Below the pieces are notes generated by a model. It made no database searches. It was not told the origin of the DNA and was given only the letters and a program-made list of their open reading frames with translations. Positions 51,907 through 61,971 of a DNA stretch of 64,000 nt are shown here, piece after piece. A program made the translations under genes and the position numbers. Within the stretch, counting starts at the first letter, position 1, and every line of letters begins with the position of its first letter. The stretch comes from Blattamonas nauphoetae. Taxonomy: Eukaryota; Preaxostyla; Oxymonadida. The stretch lies in NCBI GenBank assembly GCA_033064195.1, contig JARBJD010000342.1, positions 1-64,000 on the forward strand, written 5' to 3'.

Positions 51907-52335
51907 ATGAATGCAACAGTCTCGCCTCAGCGAGGCTTCGAACCCGACAGGGGTCGAGAAATCTACAACCAAAGACGTCGAACGAATGCAAAGCAAGCGT
52001 TGATCGAGTCGATGAAAAAGGAGAATTGTGAACTCGTTTCTGATTACATTCACGGTTCAAAACCGGTCATTTATGTTTATGAAGGCGTTGAATGGAGGAT
52101 CAAACCAAAGTTGTGGAATCAAGGGAACAGACCACACATGTCACAACGTCGACACTACACTCAATCGTTTGTGGAAAATGAACTGAGGAAGTACAATTGT
52201 GAGCTCGTTGGTGAGTACAATCAAGTGCTCACACCGTTCACATATCGGGTGATTGGAGATGATAAAGTTTACAAAATCAGACTCGATTCATGGTTGAAAG
52301 CTAAGAATAAACCACCTTTGAGAAATCGAAAATAA
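51907..52335 (+). CDS. rep-family protein, two-repeat, with in-frame mini-insert
   Basis: This 142-residue open frame has two related units: residues 34-80 (AKQALIESMKKENCELVSDY then VIYVYEGVEWRIKPKLWNQG) and 87-140 (HYTQSFVENELRKYNCELVG then FTYRVIGDDKVYKIRLDSWL), with a basic tail. The pattern NCEL(V)-x-EY-x(5-7)-P-V-x-Y-x-x-x-GVEW-x-I-KP resembles repeated domains near phage homing endonucleases, although that is an impression from spacing only. Residues 5-17 come from a mini-insert absent in other copies. It starts TAAATG and lies 44 bp before the polymerase N-terminal gene. No function is known. Confidence 0.7.
   Translation: MNATVSPQRGFEPDRGREIYNQRRRTNAKQALIESMKKENCELVSDYIHGSKPVIYVYEGVEWRIKPKLWNQGNRPHMSQRRHYTQSFVENELRKYNCELVGEYNQVLTPFTYRVIGDDKVYKIRLDSWLKAKNKPPLRNRK
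51919..51957 (+). repeat. double-hairpin mini-insert 4 (39 bp, in frame in rep)
   Basis: GTCTCGCCTCAGCGAGGC, the TTCGAA core, then ACCCGACAGGGGT. Stem 1 is GCCTC/GAGGC around AGC, longer than in inserts 2 and 5, with both arms changed together. Its 39 bp add 13 codons without shifting the frame. Confidence 0.8.
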
Positions 52336-52348
52336 TGACTTAACTTTT

Positions 52349-52382
52349 TATTATTTTTTTATTTTTTAATTTGTAGTAAATG
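52349..52382 (+). promoter_or_regulatory. T-rich/TAAATG motif before polymerase N-terminal gene
   Basis: TTATTTTTTTATTTTTTAAT lies just upstream of TTTGTAGTAAATG at the start at 52380. Confidence 0.6.
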
Positions 52383-53250
52383 ACAACACCACTTCAGTCA
52401 CTTAAGAATAATATTCGACAAATTCAAGAACTATTTCCAAATACTAATTTCGTTTTAAATGATGGTCGAACATATAATCCGAATAGTACATACTATCAAC
52501 GTCATTATTCATTTCTCCTTTCCATGCTTCGACACCGAGATGTTGAGTTTCCATACACAACAACAAATCTCAATTTCAACACTCTTCAAATATTTCTGAA
52601 AGAAGTGAAAAACAGACAAGATATGTCGACAGAGGATCACAATGTCATCATCATTGATATGAAAGCACATCCGAGAATTAACGAAACTGAATTGAAAAGG
52701 GAAGTGTTCAAAATCACACGGAAACTGAAATCAATTGAGGAAAAATTGGTGGATCACTGGATGAAGAATCTACTGATCATTCAAAAGAAAAATGAACAAA
52801 TGGAAAACAGAGAAGTGAAGCGATATGATGGATTCAATGAATGTATCTTACTTGTAGAACCACGAAACAAAACTGCCTTTGATTCTTGTCTATTGAAGGC
52901 GCGAAAGAAGTTCAAAAAGAATGAGGTTGATAAGGTTGAAGATAATGGAAAACCATATCAGTTGTACTTCCACAACCATCTGAAGAATGTTGAAGAAATC
53001 ACAACCTTCATCAACACTGTGTACAACAAAGAGAAGGATCGTCCATTCAAGATCAGTATTGACTTCGGAAAGATCATCGAAAGGAAAGACAAAGATGAGA
53101 CACTGTACAAGGATTTCAGGCCAGAACTGGAGAACACATCAAAGAGTTTCCCAACGGTGATCAGAAGCGAAGCAGACATTACTGAGTATTCGAAGTACGC
53201 GATCAATCTCATCAAGGAATCCCAAGAAAGAACTCTGATGAACACAAAGG
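52380..53250 (+). CDS. Polinton polymerase B N-terminal region (second copy, partial)
   Basis: About 290 residues from MTTPLQSLKNNIRQIQELFP, homologous over its length to 20075-21427 (shared KVFKITRKLKSIEEKL-like core, HNHLKNVEEITTFIN, RPFKISIDFGKI, SFPTVIRS). It is a left-end fragment: composite repeat, rep and this gene occur in that order. Past 53250 the sequence is unrelated. Confidence 0.6.
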
Positions 53251-53265
53251 GTCTTTCTATTGTTC

Positions 53266-53370
53266 GGTGAAAATCTCGGAGTCAGGTGAAAATCTCAATG
53301 TCAGGTGAAAGTCTCGGAATTGAGGTGAAAGTCTCAGAAATGAGGTGAAAATCTCAGAAATGAGGTGAAA
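53266..53370 (+). repeat. short tandem repeat, about 20-bp unit
   Basis: Five to six copies of GAGGTGAAAATCTCAGAAAT-like units lie immediately after the polymerase fragment ends. They could reflect the breakpoint. Confidence 0.75.
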
Positions 53371-53412
53371 ATGTTTGAAGGTATATGCTGAATAGGCATT
53401 TCAATTTTTGAA

Positions 53413-53490
53413 ACCAGTGTAGTTTAGTTGGGTAGGACTCTGTCCTTTTACTCCTCGGTCGAGGGTTCGATTCCCTCTGATGTCATTTTT
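53413..53490 (+). repeat. tRNA-like segment T3
   Basis: TAGTTTAGTTGGGTAGGAC gives a D-arm/A-box, and GAGGG-TTCGATT-CCCTC a perfect T-arm with B box. Acceptor strands (ACCAGTG and TGATGTC) do not pair, so a functional tRNA is unlikely; a tRNA-derived repeat is preferred. Confidence 0.45.
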
Positions 53491-53499
53491 TTGTTTTTT

Positions 53500-55057
53500 G
53501 CAAGTATCCACCACACAACTCTTCAGACATTCTTTCATTCGATATTTGACTCACTTCCTCGATCCCGTTCATATTTGTGAGGATCGCGAGATCAACACAG
53601 ATCAGTTCCATTTTTACTCTCAATTCTTATTTCACTCGACCCACTCCGAATAGAATTGTACCTAAATTCAATGACTGTCTTCCGATGTGATCACAATTTT
53701 TCATGTTGAGTACCATGTCCAACGACGACGACAAACTCTCCAATGTTGTCTGTCCTTCGATCCAATCCAGATTATTCCAAAATGCGAGACCATGAGGATG
53801 ATACGATCCCCTCACTCTCTATTCATGGCATTTTCTCTTCATTTTCATTCAGGACTCCATTGTTCAAACGTTGTACCGTCACACCACATCCTCCTCTCTC
53901 ATCTGTTCCCACGAGACCCCGCCCTCTCTCAATATTCAACAAAACACCTTTCATCACAAAAAGATGTGATTGACGGAGTATCTTAGAAAGGACTGGTCCT
54001 CTTGATCAACCTTCTTGGGCAGCTTGAATGTCTCGCGTCCACCGACTGCTTCAACGACGACTCGGCCATCCCTCGCTGCAATCTCTACCTGACGGGAACG
54101 GATCTGGAGGCGATCATCAAGTGTTGGCTACGACCTTTTTGAAGTGTCCCCTTTCTATTTATATGTCGTTCAGGGTACGATGACCACGATTATTCAGACT
54201 ATCTGGATTCTCGTCAACGAGGACACAGGGCTGGATAGAATGAATTGCGGGGGATCGTCTAAGACGGACCTGTTGAGCGGGGAGGAGGTGATCATGATGT
54301 TCTGCCTATCCATTTTTTCGGTTGTCAATCGACGTCATATTCGGACAACGTCGACAGAACCCAAAGAAGACATGTTCCTGCGATTGATGAGACTGGAATG
54401 CATCAAAGACAACGCTGACCTGACAAACGGAGACCACAAAATCATGTCCGACACTGTCTTTACAAAGGACACCCAGAAAGTGGCCATGCAGCGGAACAGG
54501 AAGCTGTAGACGCGAACACACCGCGTTTGAATGTAAATATCAATCACGTTTCAGGATTGGTGACCGACGTGACATTCTCATACGGAAGAGAGAGCGTCTC
54601 GATTACTGGAGGAAGCATTGACATAACTGACACCATCATCTCGCAAATGGATGCAGTCAGCATCTTCCATATCAATATCACACCATTCGCATTTGTGACC
54701 AGTACATAGCAACTCAACCAGAACAACACCACATTTTTTGTGTTCGACGTGACAGAGAAGAGAGAAGACGACAAATGTCTCCCTCTCCAAGATCACATAC
54801 ACCGCATCGCCATTCTCAGGTACGATGAACATCCTCCATCTCCGCGTGAACACCATCGACACTGATCTGATCTCCTCACTCTCACTCACATTCAGCCAGC
54901 ACCATCTTTGTCGACAGAACGTTCAAAGACGTCACTATCTTCTCCTTGGGACTGATGTTGAGCACAATCTTCGCCTATGACAGAGACTCAACCCCTCTCG
55001 CGTCGATCGTCATCGACGAGAGGTTCCAAGACATCTCAGATATCTGCAACGTGAACA
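53500..55057 (+). pseudogene. host-like beta-helix surface-protein remnant
   Basis: Segments such as VSGLVTDVTFSYGRESVSIT then GGSIDITDTIISQMDAVSIF have the short repeating strand pattern of parallel beta-helix (pectin-lyase-like) surface proteins. Others include CNLYLTGTDLEAIIKCW and IFVDRTFKDVTIFSLG. Frames change several times, possible introns begin GTACGATGA near 54176 and 54820, and the reading is cut off at 55057 where the composite repeat begins. Such proteins are usually secreted or membrane-anchored. Composition is more GC-rich than the Polintons. Confidence 0.45.
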
Positions 55058-55604
55058 ACTCATCGGTCCCTTTTAGACCGGCATCGGAACTCATTTTTAT
55101 CGGGTTGAGTTCCGGAGACGTACGTTGGTCTTGCCAAGGGCCTAGACCATGCCAAAGGGCAGTGATATGTGAAATTAAATGCTTCCGCCAGGAATTGAAC
55201 CTAGGACCTTCAGCTTAGTAGTCGTAGTGCGTGCACTCACTACTACCACTAAACTATCCGGTCTTGAAAATATCCCGAAAAATCAGAAACCTTGTACCCG
55301 AAAAAAGTACTATATAGCAGATTTAAAATTTGAAAACTTTGTCAATAAATTCAATATATAGTAAAATTACTGACGTGAAAAAGTCGTGCTTTTAAACGAG
55401 GGTAAAAAAAGTGACCAAAAAAATCAATATATAGTAGATTTGAAAATTTGAAAATGTGACGAAAAAATCAATATATAGTAAAAGTCGCTCCCGTGAAAAA
55501 GTCGTGCTTTTTAACGAGGGTAGAAAGGTGGACAAAAAAAGGAATATATAACAGATCTGAAAATTCGAAGTACAAGGCATTGGAAAAATCTGGCATTTCC
55601 AGGA

Positions 55605-55685
55605 CCTCCTAGCACAGTGGGTAGAGCGGGAGGTCTAAAGGTACACTCGGCCTTTGAGCCGTGGGATCGAATCCCGCCATCGGCA
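55605..55685 (+). repeat. tRNA-like segment T2, second copy
   Basis: Same D-arm, long variable-arm and T-arm as 50916-50996, with no substitution in either box. Confidence 0.55.
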
Positions 55686-55811
55686 AAACTTTCGACAAAA
55701 TGTCAAAAAAAAATTCAAAAATTCAAAAATTCAAAAATTCAAATTTCAAAAATTCAAAATTCAAAAATTCAAAAAAAGTTGAAGTATGAAACCTCGACAT
55801 AATTTCCCTTG

Positions 55812-56034
55812 ATACTCAGGCAAAATGGTGCCCTCGTGACTCATGCGTAGAACGAATTGAAGGTTGAATTGGAGACGGTGGATTTCTAGGAATCCGCCCC
55901 GGGGTTCATGTTGGCCGCACTTAGATGTGCCCGTAAATCATGCCCACCCAAGACTTAACCCTTCAAGGAATTCGCCAGCAGCAGTCATTGAGTAGGATCA
56001 TGATAGATTGATCCCCAAAGGAGTATCGGGTTGT
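55812..56034 (+). repeat. SINE-like S repeat, copy 3
   Basis: Hairpin here is GCAC-TTAGAT-GTGC, a paired change relative to TCAC/GTGA of copies 1 and 2. Confidence 0.7.
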
Positions 56035-56290
56035 CTCATGGTATAATCATACAAACTTGAATGAATGATTGAATGATGAAGGCTTGAATGATGAATGATG
56101 AATTGAATGAAAGAATGAAGAAACTGAAAGCATGCACTGCAAAGAAGGAAGAAACAAAAAAGAAAGAACAAAAAAGAAAGAAGCAAGATGAAAGCTGGCA
56201 CAACAAGGAACAAGAAATAAAAAGTTCCAACACCTCACTTCACATTTCATTTATGTTTTTTATTTTTTTTGATTTTTTAATTTGTATTAA

Positions 56291-56623
56291 ATGACAACAG
56301 TGAATACTACATACGAACGACGTCGAACAGATGCCAAGCAAGCTTTGATTCAGTCAATGAAAGAAGAGAACTGTGAACTTGTCTCTGAGTATGTCAGACA
56401 CAATATCCCAGTCATCTATGTTCATGAAGGTGTTGAGTGGAGAATAAAACCAAAGTTGTGGAATCAAGGAAACAGACCACACATGTCACAACGTCGACAC
56501 TATACTCAATCGTTTGTGGAAAATGAACTGAGGAAGTACAACTGTGAGCTCGTTGGTGAGTACAAGCAGGTTTCTGTTCCATCTGACAAGAATGTGGTGT
56601 GTTTTTGGTGTTCACAAAATTAA
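56291..56623 (+). CDS. rep-family protein in element 2 terminal repeat
   Basis: This 110-residue open frame begins MTTVNTTYERRRTDAKQALI and contains the first repeat unit whole and the second up to CELVGEYKQV, after which the end differs from the copy at 51907. It has no mini-insert. The start is ATTAAATG after a T-rich tract. It is upstream of and co-directional with S74, as in element 1. Confidence 0.65.
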   Translation: MTTVNTTYERRRTDAKQALIQSMKEENCELVSEYVRHNIPVIYVHEGVEWRIKPKLWNQGNRPHMSQRRHYTQSFVENELRKYNCELVGEYKQVSVPSDKNVVCFWCSQN

Positions 56624-56639
56624 CGCTGATTCTTTTTTA

Positions 56640-57000
56640 TTTGAATTTTTTATTTTGCCTTTGAAGAGTAGGTCCAGTTCGTGCAAGTGTGAGACCTCGA
56701 CGTAACGTTCCAAGATACTCAGGCAAAATGGTGCCCTCGTGACTGATGCGTAGAACGAATTGAAGGTTGAATTGGAGACGGATGATCGAAAGATTGTCCC
56801 CGGGGTTCATGTTGGCTTCAGATTCTCGACAGAGAATCTGACCGTAAATCATGCCCACCCAAGACGTATCCCTTCAAGGAATTCGCTATTCTCTGTGAGA
56901 GCGTAGCAGTCATTGAGAAGGATTGAGATAGATCGTCCCCAAAGGGGTATCGGGGTGTCCATAGGAATCATACACGAACAAAAACAGGAACTACTCAACG
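56640..57000 (+). repeat. SINE-like S repeat, copy 4, with enlarged hairpins
   Basis: The S core spans about 56710-56965. The hairpin is expanded to CAGATTCTC-GACA-GAGAATCTG (9-bp stem), and a second expansion, GCTATTCTCTGTGAGAGCGTAGC, occurs near 56885. It separates rep from S74 in element 2; element 1 lacks it, so it arrived after the copies split. Confidence 0.65.
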
Positions 57001-57025
57001 GCTATTTTTGTCTTTTTTAATTTCA

Positions 57026-57904
57026 ATGAAAGAGAAAATAAAAATGACTCGACAAAAATACAATTCACAAATGATAGAGAAAATGATTGATAACAATCTT
57101 GCGTCATCCATTGAGAATTCGTCAGTGATTAACTCACTTCAGAAGACAACAGAAGCACACAAGACAGCGATATCTTCAATACAGAGAGTGGTGAGCACAA
57201 ATGGATCGATCACGACACCAGAAATTGGAGGATTGATCAACGTGAATGGAGCGAAGTGGAATATATCAGAAGGATCACTTCCAAAGTATCCTGGAACATA
57301 TCCATCATCCACATTCTCGTCAGGAATATCAATATCACAATCACTTGCAGAAACTTCAGGAATTCAGTTCAATGGTGATGGCATCGTAATGTGGTCTCCC
57401 TGTGACAAACCAGCATTGTATTACTACGATGAGGACACAGGTTCAGGAGTGTTTTCAATATCCACAACAGGAAGTTTTTCTCAACTGTCAGACAGAAGAG
57501 TGAAAAGAAATATTGAACCTTATCCTAATGTTCTTGAGCAATTGAATAAAGTCAAAATCGTACGCTACCAATTCAACACATTCGACTCGAAGATCAACAA
57601 AGTCACAAAACAAATTGAGAATGAGACGGATGAAGAACACTTGAAGAACTGCAAAGAGAAATGTGAATGTCTGAAGAAGGAAAGTGAGAAGAAACATATT
57701 GGTGTGATTGCACAACAGATCCAAGAGATCGTTCCTGAAGTCGTGAATGATTCGAATCCAGACTGTCTTCAAGTTGATTATGCTGAACTCTCTTGCTTCT
57801 GTATCAAAGCCATTCAGGAATTATCCTCTATTGTCGGACATCAACAGTCAATCATCAATGAACTGATCCAAAAATATCATTCACTGATCAATATTCCAAC
57901 ATGA
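57026..57904 (+). CDS. Polinton fibre-like S74 protein, element 2 copy
   Basis: This 292-residue open frame starts MKEKIKMTRQKYNSQMIEKM and is over 85% identical by eye to 14314-15210. It keeps SDRRVKRNI, HIGVIAQQIQEIVPEVV and the C-terminal VDYAELSCFC. Differences cluster in the N-terminal coiled coil. It is upstream of nothing else on this strand and overlaps p136 tail-to-tail by 17 bp. Confidence 0.8.
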   Translation: MKEKIKMTRQKYNSQMIEKMIDNNLASSIENSSVINSLQKTTEAHKTAISSIQRVVSTNGSITTPEIGGLINVNGAKWNISEGSLPKYPGTYPSSTFSSGISISQSLAETSGIQFNGDGIVMWSPCDKPALYYYDEDTGSGVFSISTTGSFSQLSDRRVKRNIEPYPNVLEQLNKVKIVRYQFNTFDSKINKVTKQIENETDEEHLKNCKEKCECLKKESEKKHIGVIAQQIQEIVPEVVNDSNPDCLQVDYAELSCFCIKAIQELSSIVGHQQSIINELIQKYHSLINIPT

Positions 57905-58298
57905 GATCAACCAGAAACTCATAATACTCCTTGCTTATTTTTCCATTGACTGTCTCGGTTGTTTCAATCTCGATAGATTCACCAGAACTGTCTTTGAACC
58001 AGATCTTCACAATTGATTGTCGAGTGCTTAATTCCCACTTCTTTCGCTTCGCAATCTGTTCGTTACACAAGGCAACATATGAATTCTTGTGTGCGTCAGT
58101 TTGAATCCAATCACCATGGATTGTGATGTGCTGAGGAATATCTTTTGAAATGACAGTTGTACCACTACCGATTTCTTCCTTCACATGAATGAGTTTGCAG
58201 TCGAGGAAGTAGATGTATTTTTGTTTTCTGGAATTGGTAAAATCAGGAGGGAGTTGAGCAGTGTGAGAATTCTGAATTGAGAAGTATCGCTTCACCAT
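57888..58298 (-). CDS. Polinton p136, element 2 copy
   Basis: 136 residues, nearly identical to 13920-14330; the main difference is around GSGTTVISKD (against DASTVISKD). Its start has ATTTTATTTTTGTAGAAAAC then ATAAATG. Confidence 0.7.
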   Translation of the reverse strand: MVKRYFSIQNSHTAQLPPDFTNSRKQKYIYFLDCKLIHVKEEIGSGTTVISKDIPQHITIHGDWIQTDAHKNSYVALCNEQIAKRKKWELSTRQSIVKIWFKDSSGESIEIETTETVNGKISKEYYEFLVDLMLEY

Positions 58299-58338
58299 TT
58301 ATGTTTTCTACAAAAATAAAATATCATTTTTCATTCTT

Positions 58339-60027
58339 CTAATATCCTCTCTTCACTTCTTCGTATGCTTCTTGGAGTCGACGATCAATGACATATCGCA
58401 CTCGTGGTTGTCCATTCTCAATCCAGAACAACCAATATGTTGCTTGATGTAGTGCTAGAATTGGAGGAGGAGGTCCATCTTTGGTTGATGTGAAATATGG
58501 ATCCAGTTCACCCTGATTGATTGGTGTTCCTCTGTAGACAATATTCACTGATTCTGCTGTTGAAATACCTTCTTCTCCACCAGCAATTTCACTTCGATCG
58601 GTTGGAACCATAAATGTGAAACAAGTTGCATCTGTTGTTGGTTTTGTTCTCTTATATTCCTTTGCTTTATAGTCAAACATTCGAGTTGAACAAATTGAAT
58701 TCTCAAACTCTTCCGCTGCGGAACAACCAATGAAATCACCATTCACCATCATCATTTGATAGAACTCTGGTGATATTGTTGACATTGGGAAATTGGGATA
58801 ATTATTTCCTAGCATTTCGAATTGACCAACATAGTGAGGATTTCTGAAGACTGTACATTCATTTGGTCTTTCAGGGAATAAGCACATAAGATTCATGAGA
58901 TTGTTGAGTTTGATACTTATGTTTGATCTTACTCCCATGGCGTTCGCTTTTGTTTGGAATGATTGTGTGTCAATTCTTTCTGCTTTCATAACATACAGAG
59001 TCTTCGAATATGTGTTGAAGAGGGATTGTTTTGTTGCATCAGTGATTTGATATCCGTAACAAATTGTTGAGACTTTGTCAACTGATGAAGAAGTAACAGA
59101 GCAAGTGAAACTTATAGCTCCAACCTCAGCGACTGTACTGGCAGGTGGAGCATAGCTCCTTTTACTGCTAGCTGTCAGTACTGGATTTCCTATCTGTGTA
59201 AATTCCTGTGTTACTGGAGAAAAGTCCCCATCAGACATCAAGAGCATGTTGGATTGATCCGACATACTTGTCAAGTCTTTATCTGGAAACAATTCACGAC
59301 AACCTTGGGAAGATTTTCGAATGACAGTTGAATGTTGAATTGGACAATACACTAGTGAATCGGTTGTCAAGTGAAATCTTAAACGTAAATTACCAAAGAT
59401 TGAATTGGGATATTGATCAAATGTACTCAATGGAAGTAGATTCACAAATGGAAGAACCAAAGGTATTGTCTTTGTGAGTTTATTTGTGGATTTATTGACG
59501 GGAACATAGTAGAATCCGCACACACTCTGATCCATTCTCTGAACATTTTCCCAAAGACTGTAGCAGTGCTTCATATTGTTTTTCTCTTCGTACGACTTGA
59601 ATGTGTGATACAGAAATGATTCGGGAACATGATTCTTCTGAAGTGAATTGTCAATAATGTTTCCATGACTGTCGACGAGTCTCATGTCTCGAATTGCATC
59701 TGAGGATGATTTGTATCCGACGAATATTCCGGATAGTCCGACGTACTCTCCTGTTTCACTACTCGTATATGAATATGGAACAGTAATCGTGAGATCAATT
59801 CGCAAATGACTCTTCATAAATTCAGTAACATCATGACCGTCATAGCACAATGGAACTTCAATCTCGTCTCCAATTCTGCAAGGCATAGGAGGATTTGTAG
59901 GATGCACTTCTTGGATGGAGTAGATGTGTGGCTCTGAATCCCACTGTTTCGGCAGATATGATTGCACTTCGATTTGCTCAATGAATGTCGATGTTGGTTT
60001 GGATTGATTTGATCTGATACTTCTCAT
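58339..60027 (-). CDS. Polinton large capsid protein 2, element 2 copy
   Basis: A 562-residue whole frame. Conserved blocks at the N terminus, centre and C terminus are nearly identical to 12209-13888. Three segments, around residues 85-100, 235-300 and 430-445, are strongly diverged. Such a mosaic is expected for surface loops of a capsid protein under selection. It is read away from p136 with a 40-bp spacer. Confidence 0.75.
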   Translation of the reverse strand: MRSIRSNQSKPTSTFIEQIEVQSYLPKQWDSEPHIYSIQEVHPTNPPMPCRIGDEIEVPLCYDGHDVTEFMKSHLRIDLTITVPYSYTSSETGEYVGLSGIFVGYKSSSDAIRDMRLVDSHGNIIDNSLQKNHVPESFLYHTFKSYEEKNNMKHCYSLWENVQRMDQSVCGFYYVPVNKSTNKLTKTIPLVLPFVNLLPLSTFDQYPNSIFGNLRLRFHLTTDSLVYCPIQHSTVIRKSSQGCRELFPDKDLTSMSDQSNMLLMSDGDFSPVTQEFTQIGNPVLTASSKRSYAPPASTVAEVGAISFTCSVTSSSVDKVSTICYGYQITDATKQSLFNTYSKTLYVMKAERIDTQSFQTKANAMGVRSNISIKLNNLMNLMCLFPERPNECTVFRNPHYVGQFEMLGNNYPNFPMSTISPEFYQMMMVNGDFIGCSAAEEFENSICSTRMFDYKAKEYKRTKPTTDATCFTFMVPTDRSEIAGGEEGISTAESVNIVYRGTPINQGELDPYFTSTKDGPPPPILALHQATYWLFWIENGQPRVRYVIDRRLQEAYEEVKRGY

Positions 60028-60050
60028 TTATAGAAAAATAAAAAATACAA
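60025..60050 (-). promoter_or_regulatory. late-type start motif, element 2 capsid protein 2
   Basis: On the minus strand ATTTTTTATTTTTC is followed by TATAAATG at the start at 60027. Confidence 0.7.
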
Positions 60051-60079
60051 TATCAATATTTTCTTTTACTGTTTTGTCT

Positions 60080-61942
60080 CTACAAGATTCCCAAATCTTT
60101 GTGCAACGCCTTCAGTGTGTGATTAGGATAGTATTCGACTCTTGGTTCGCCATTACTGTATCGTAATACCCACCATGTGGTTGCAGTGGTTGCTACTATT
60201 GGTGCTGGAGGATGTGTAAATGTTGTCATATCACCACCACTTTGACTTGAGTCGTAAACATTGTAGTATGTGTCAAGATTCCCTTGATATATTGGTTGAG
60301 ATCTCAAAGTTACAGGAACATTCTGACCTCTGGAACTGATTGAATCATTACAGTTCGTTGGACATCCACTTCTCTGTGTGGAGAAGCACAAGAGGAAGTC
60401 AGTGTTGTCATGAATCGGTCGCACTCTTGTCATTGTTTCACGAGGATATGTTCCGTCACCGGAGAGTTTCTCTTCAACGAGAGAATCTGAAAGTGATCGC
60501 TCCAAATCATCTGGAACAGTGAGGTACGAATCGAGATTGAGAGTCGATCATGCAAACTGATAGAAGCGAGCTCCAATAGTTGTTGTCGGTTGTTCTGGAT
60601 AGTATTTGTTGAGTAGATTCACTTGGATATTCTTCTGCATTGGATTGTGGAAACAAGTGATTTCATTATCGTAGTGACGAAAGAGAAGCATAATATCCTT
60701 GGCATTCACAAGTACCATTTGCTGAGTACAATCAATTCCTGTTGCCGTTGGCGTCTTCTGAAATGGATAGAATGAGATCTTCTCTGCTGGAATTGTTCCT
60801 GGTCGATTCTGATACATCTGCTTCAGATTCTCTTTCGCAATGTCTTTAATATTGTATCCAGAACTCATGCAATACACATCATCAATTTGATAATCAAGAA
60901 TGTTCAATGATATGTATTGATCCACGTATACAGGTTCTGTCGTGACTGTACCAGCTGATGAATACACAATGTCTTTCGAAACTGATGGTTGCAGAAATGA
61001 TTGACCAATTTGAACGAAGTTCTTGGTACATGAGGTTGCGAGATTATTCAGAAAAAAGGGACGGTGTTGAATAGTACTTTGAATTGCTCCTTTTATATTT
61101 GGTGCTGCTGCTGTTCCAGTAACGAGTGATGATAGTGTATTTTTCAAAGTCAGTTCAGGATTCACAGGGCAGCAGACAAAAGCATCCTCATTGATGTACA
61201 CACTCAATTTCAGATCACCAAATAGACATCGTGGATAGTCAGTCATACCTGAGAAAATGAGAAGATCTTCAAGATTGATTGACACACGGATTGGCACATC
61301 AATACTGTCACATAAAGTACTAGTGTCTTTTAATCCTGTGAAGTCTGATATTGGAATATACACACCAGCAACCGATTCATCATGATTCCATGCATTCTGC
61401 CATGGCGTATGAGAGTGTTTTCGATTCTCCAATTGACTCTTCGGTTTGATCATATTGTAAATGTGCGATTCCATGGATACATCATTTGTTGTTGTACTGA
61501 TGATTCTCTGATTGTTGTGAAGAACAGTAAGACTCCGAAAGATGGATGCTGAATGCTTGAGTCCAACAAAGATGAATATTCTCTCATTCATCAAAGATCC
61601 AATTTTTCCAGTTTCCCATTGCCAATTATTGAGTTTCAATGTTGCTGTCATTGTGAACGGAATGAATGAATCATCGATTTGGCAAATGTCCTGAGTACCA
61701 GTCAGTGGAATGATGATCTCTTGTCCTTTGTAGAATCGTGAATTCTCGGATGGTTTCAATTCTTGAATGGAAGTACTATGTGCTCCATCATTCAGAAGGA
61801 AATTGATGTGATGCTCAGACATGAGTTGTTGTTGTATTTGACCAATATCATCTCGAGTGTACTTGATTGATCCAGTTGTATTTCCAGTTAATGATGATGC
61901 TCCTGTTCTTTTGTTTGTCAGATGTGTTCTATGCGAGTTCAT
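60080..61942 (-). pseudogene. Polinton large capsid protein 1, element 2 copy (broken once)
   Basis: Homologue of 10297-12156, starting MNSHRTHLTNKRTGASSLTG, with about one break. Diverged patches (residues 100-115, 205-215, 285-300) lie in the same kinds of place as in capsid protein 2. The C-terminal WWVLRYSNGEPRVEYYP is conserved. Confidence 0.75.
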
Positions 61943-61962
61943 TTTATCAAAAATAAAAAAAA
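61940..61962 (-). promoter_or_regulatory. late-type start motif, element 2 capsid protein 1
   Basis: Minus strand: TTTTTTTTATTTTTGATAAA followed by ATG at 61942. Identical in spacing to 10277-10299. Confidence 0.7.
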
Positions 61963-61971
61963 CAATATTGC

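Larger units (their letters stand above)
55058..56290 (+). repeat. composite terminal repeat, right-end copy (element 2)
   Basis: Direct counterpart of 50335-51906, without the double-hairpin inserts. It contains T1 (55181-55269, minus), the AATATATAGTA repeats, T2 (55605-55685), the ATTCAAAA tract (55708-55778), S copy 3 (55812-56034), and a GAATGATTGAATGA-rich tract (56058-56115). It leads into rep and the S74 gene. The left edge interrupts host-like coding sequence. Confidence 0.6.

Noticed and set aside
53413-53490. A functional tRNA gene
   Set aside because: The T-arm and D-arm look good, but acceptor strands do not pair and no proper anticodon arm can be drawn.
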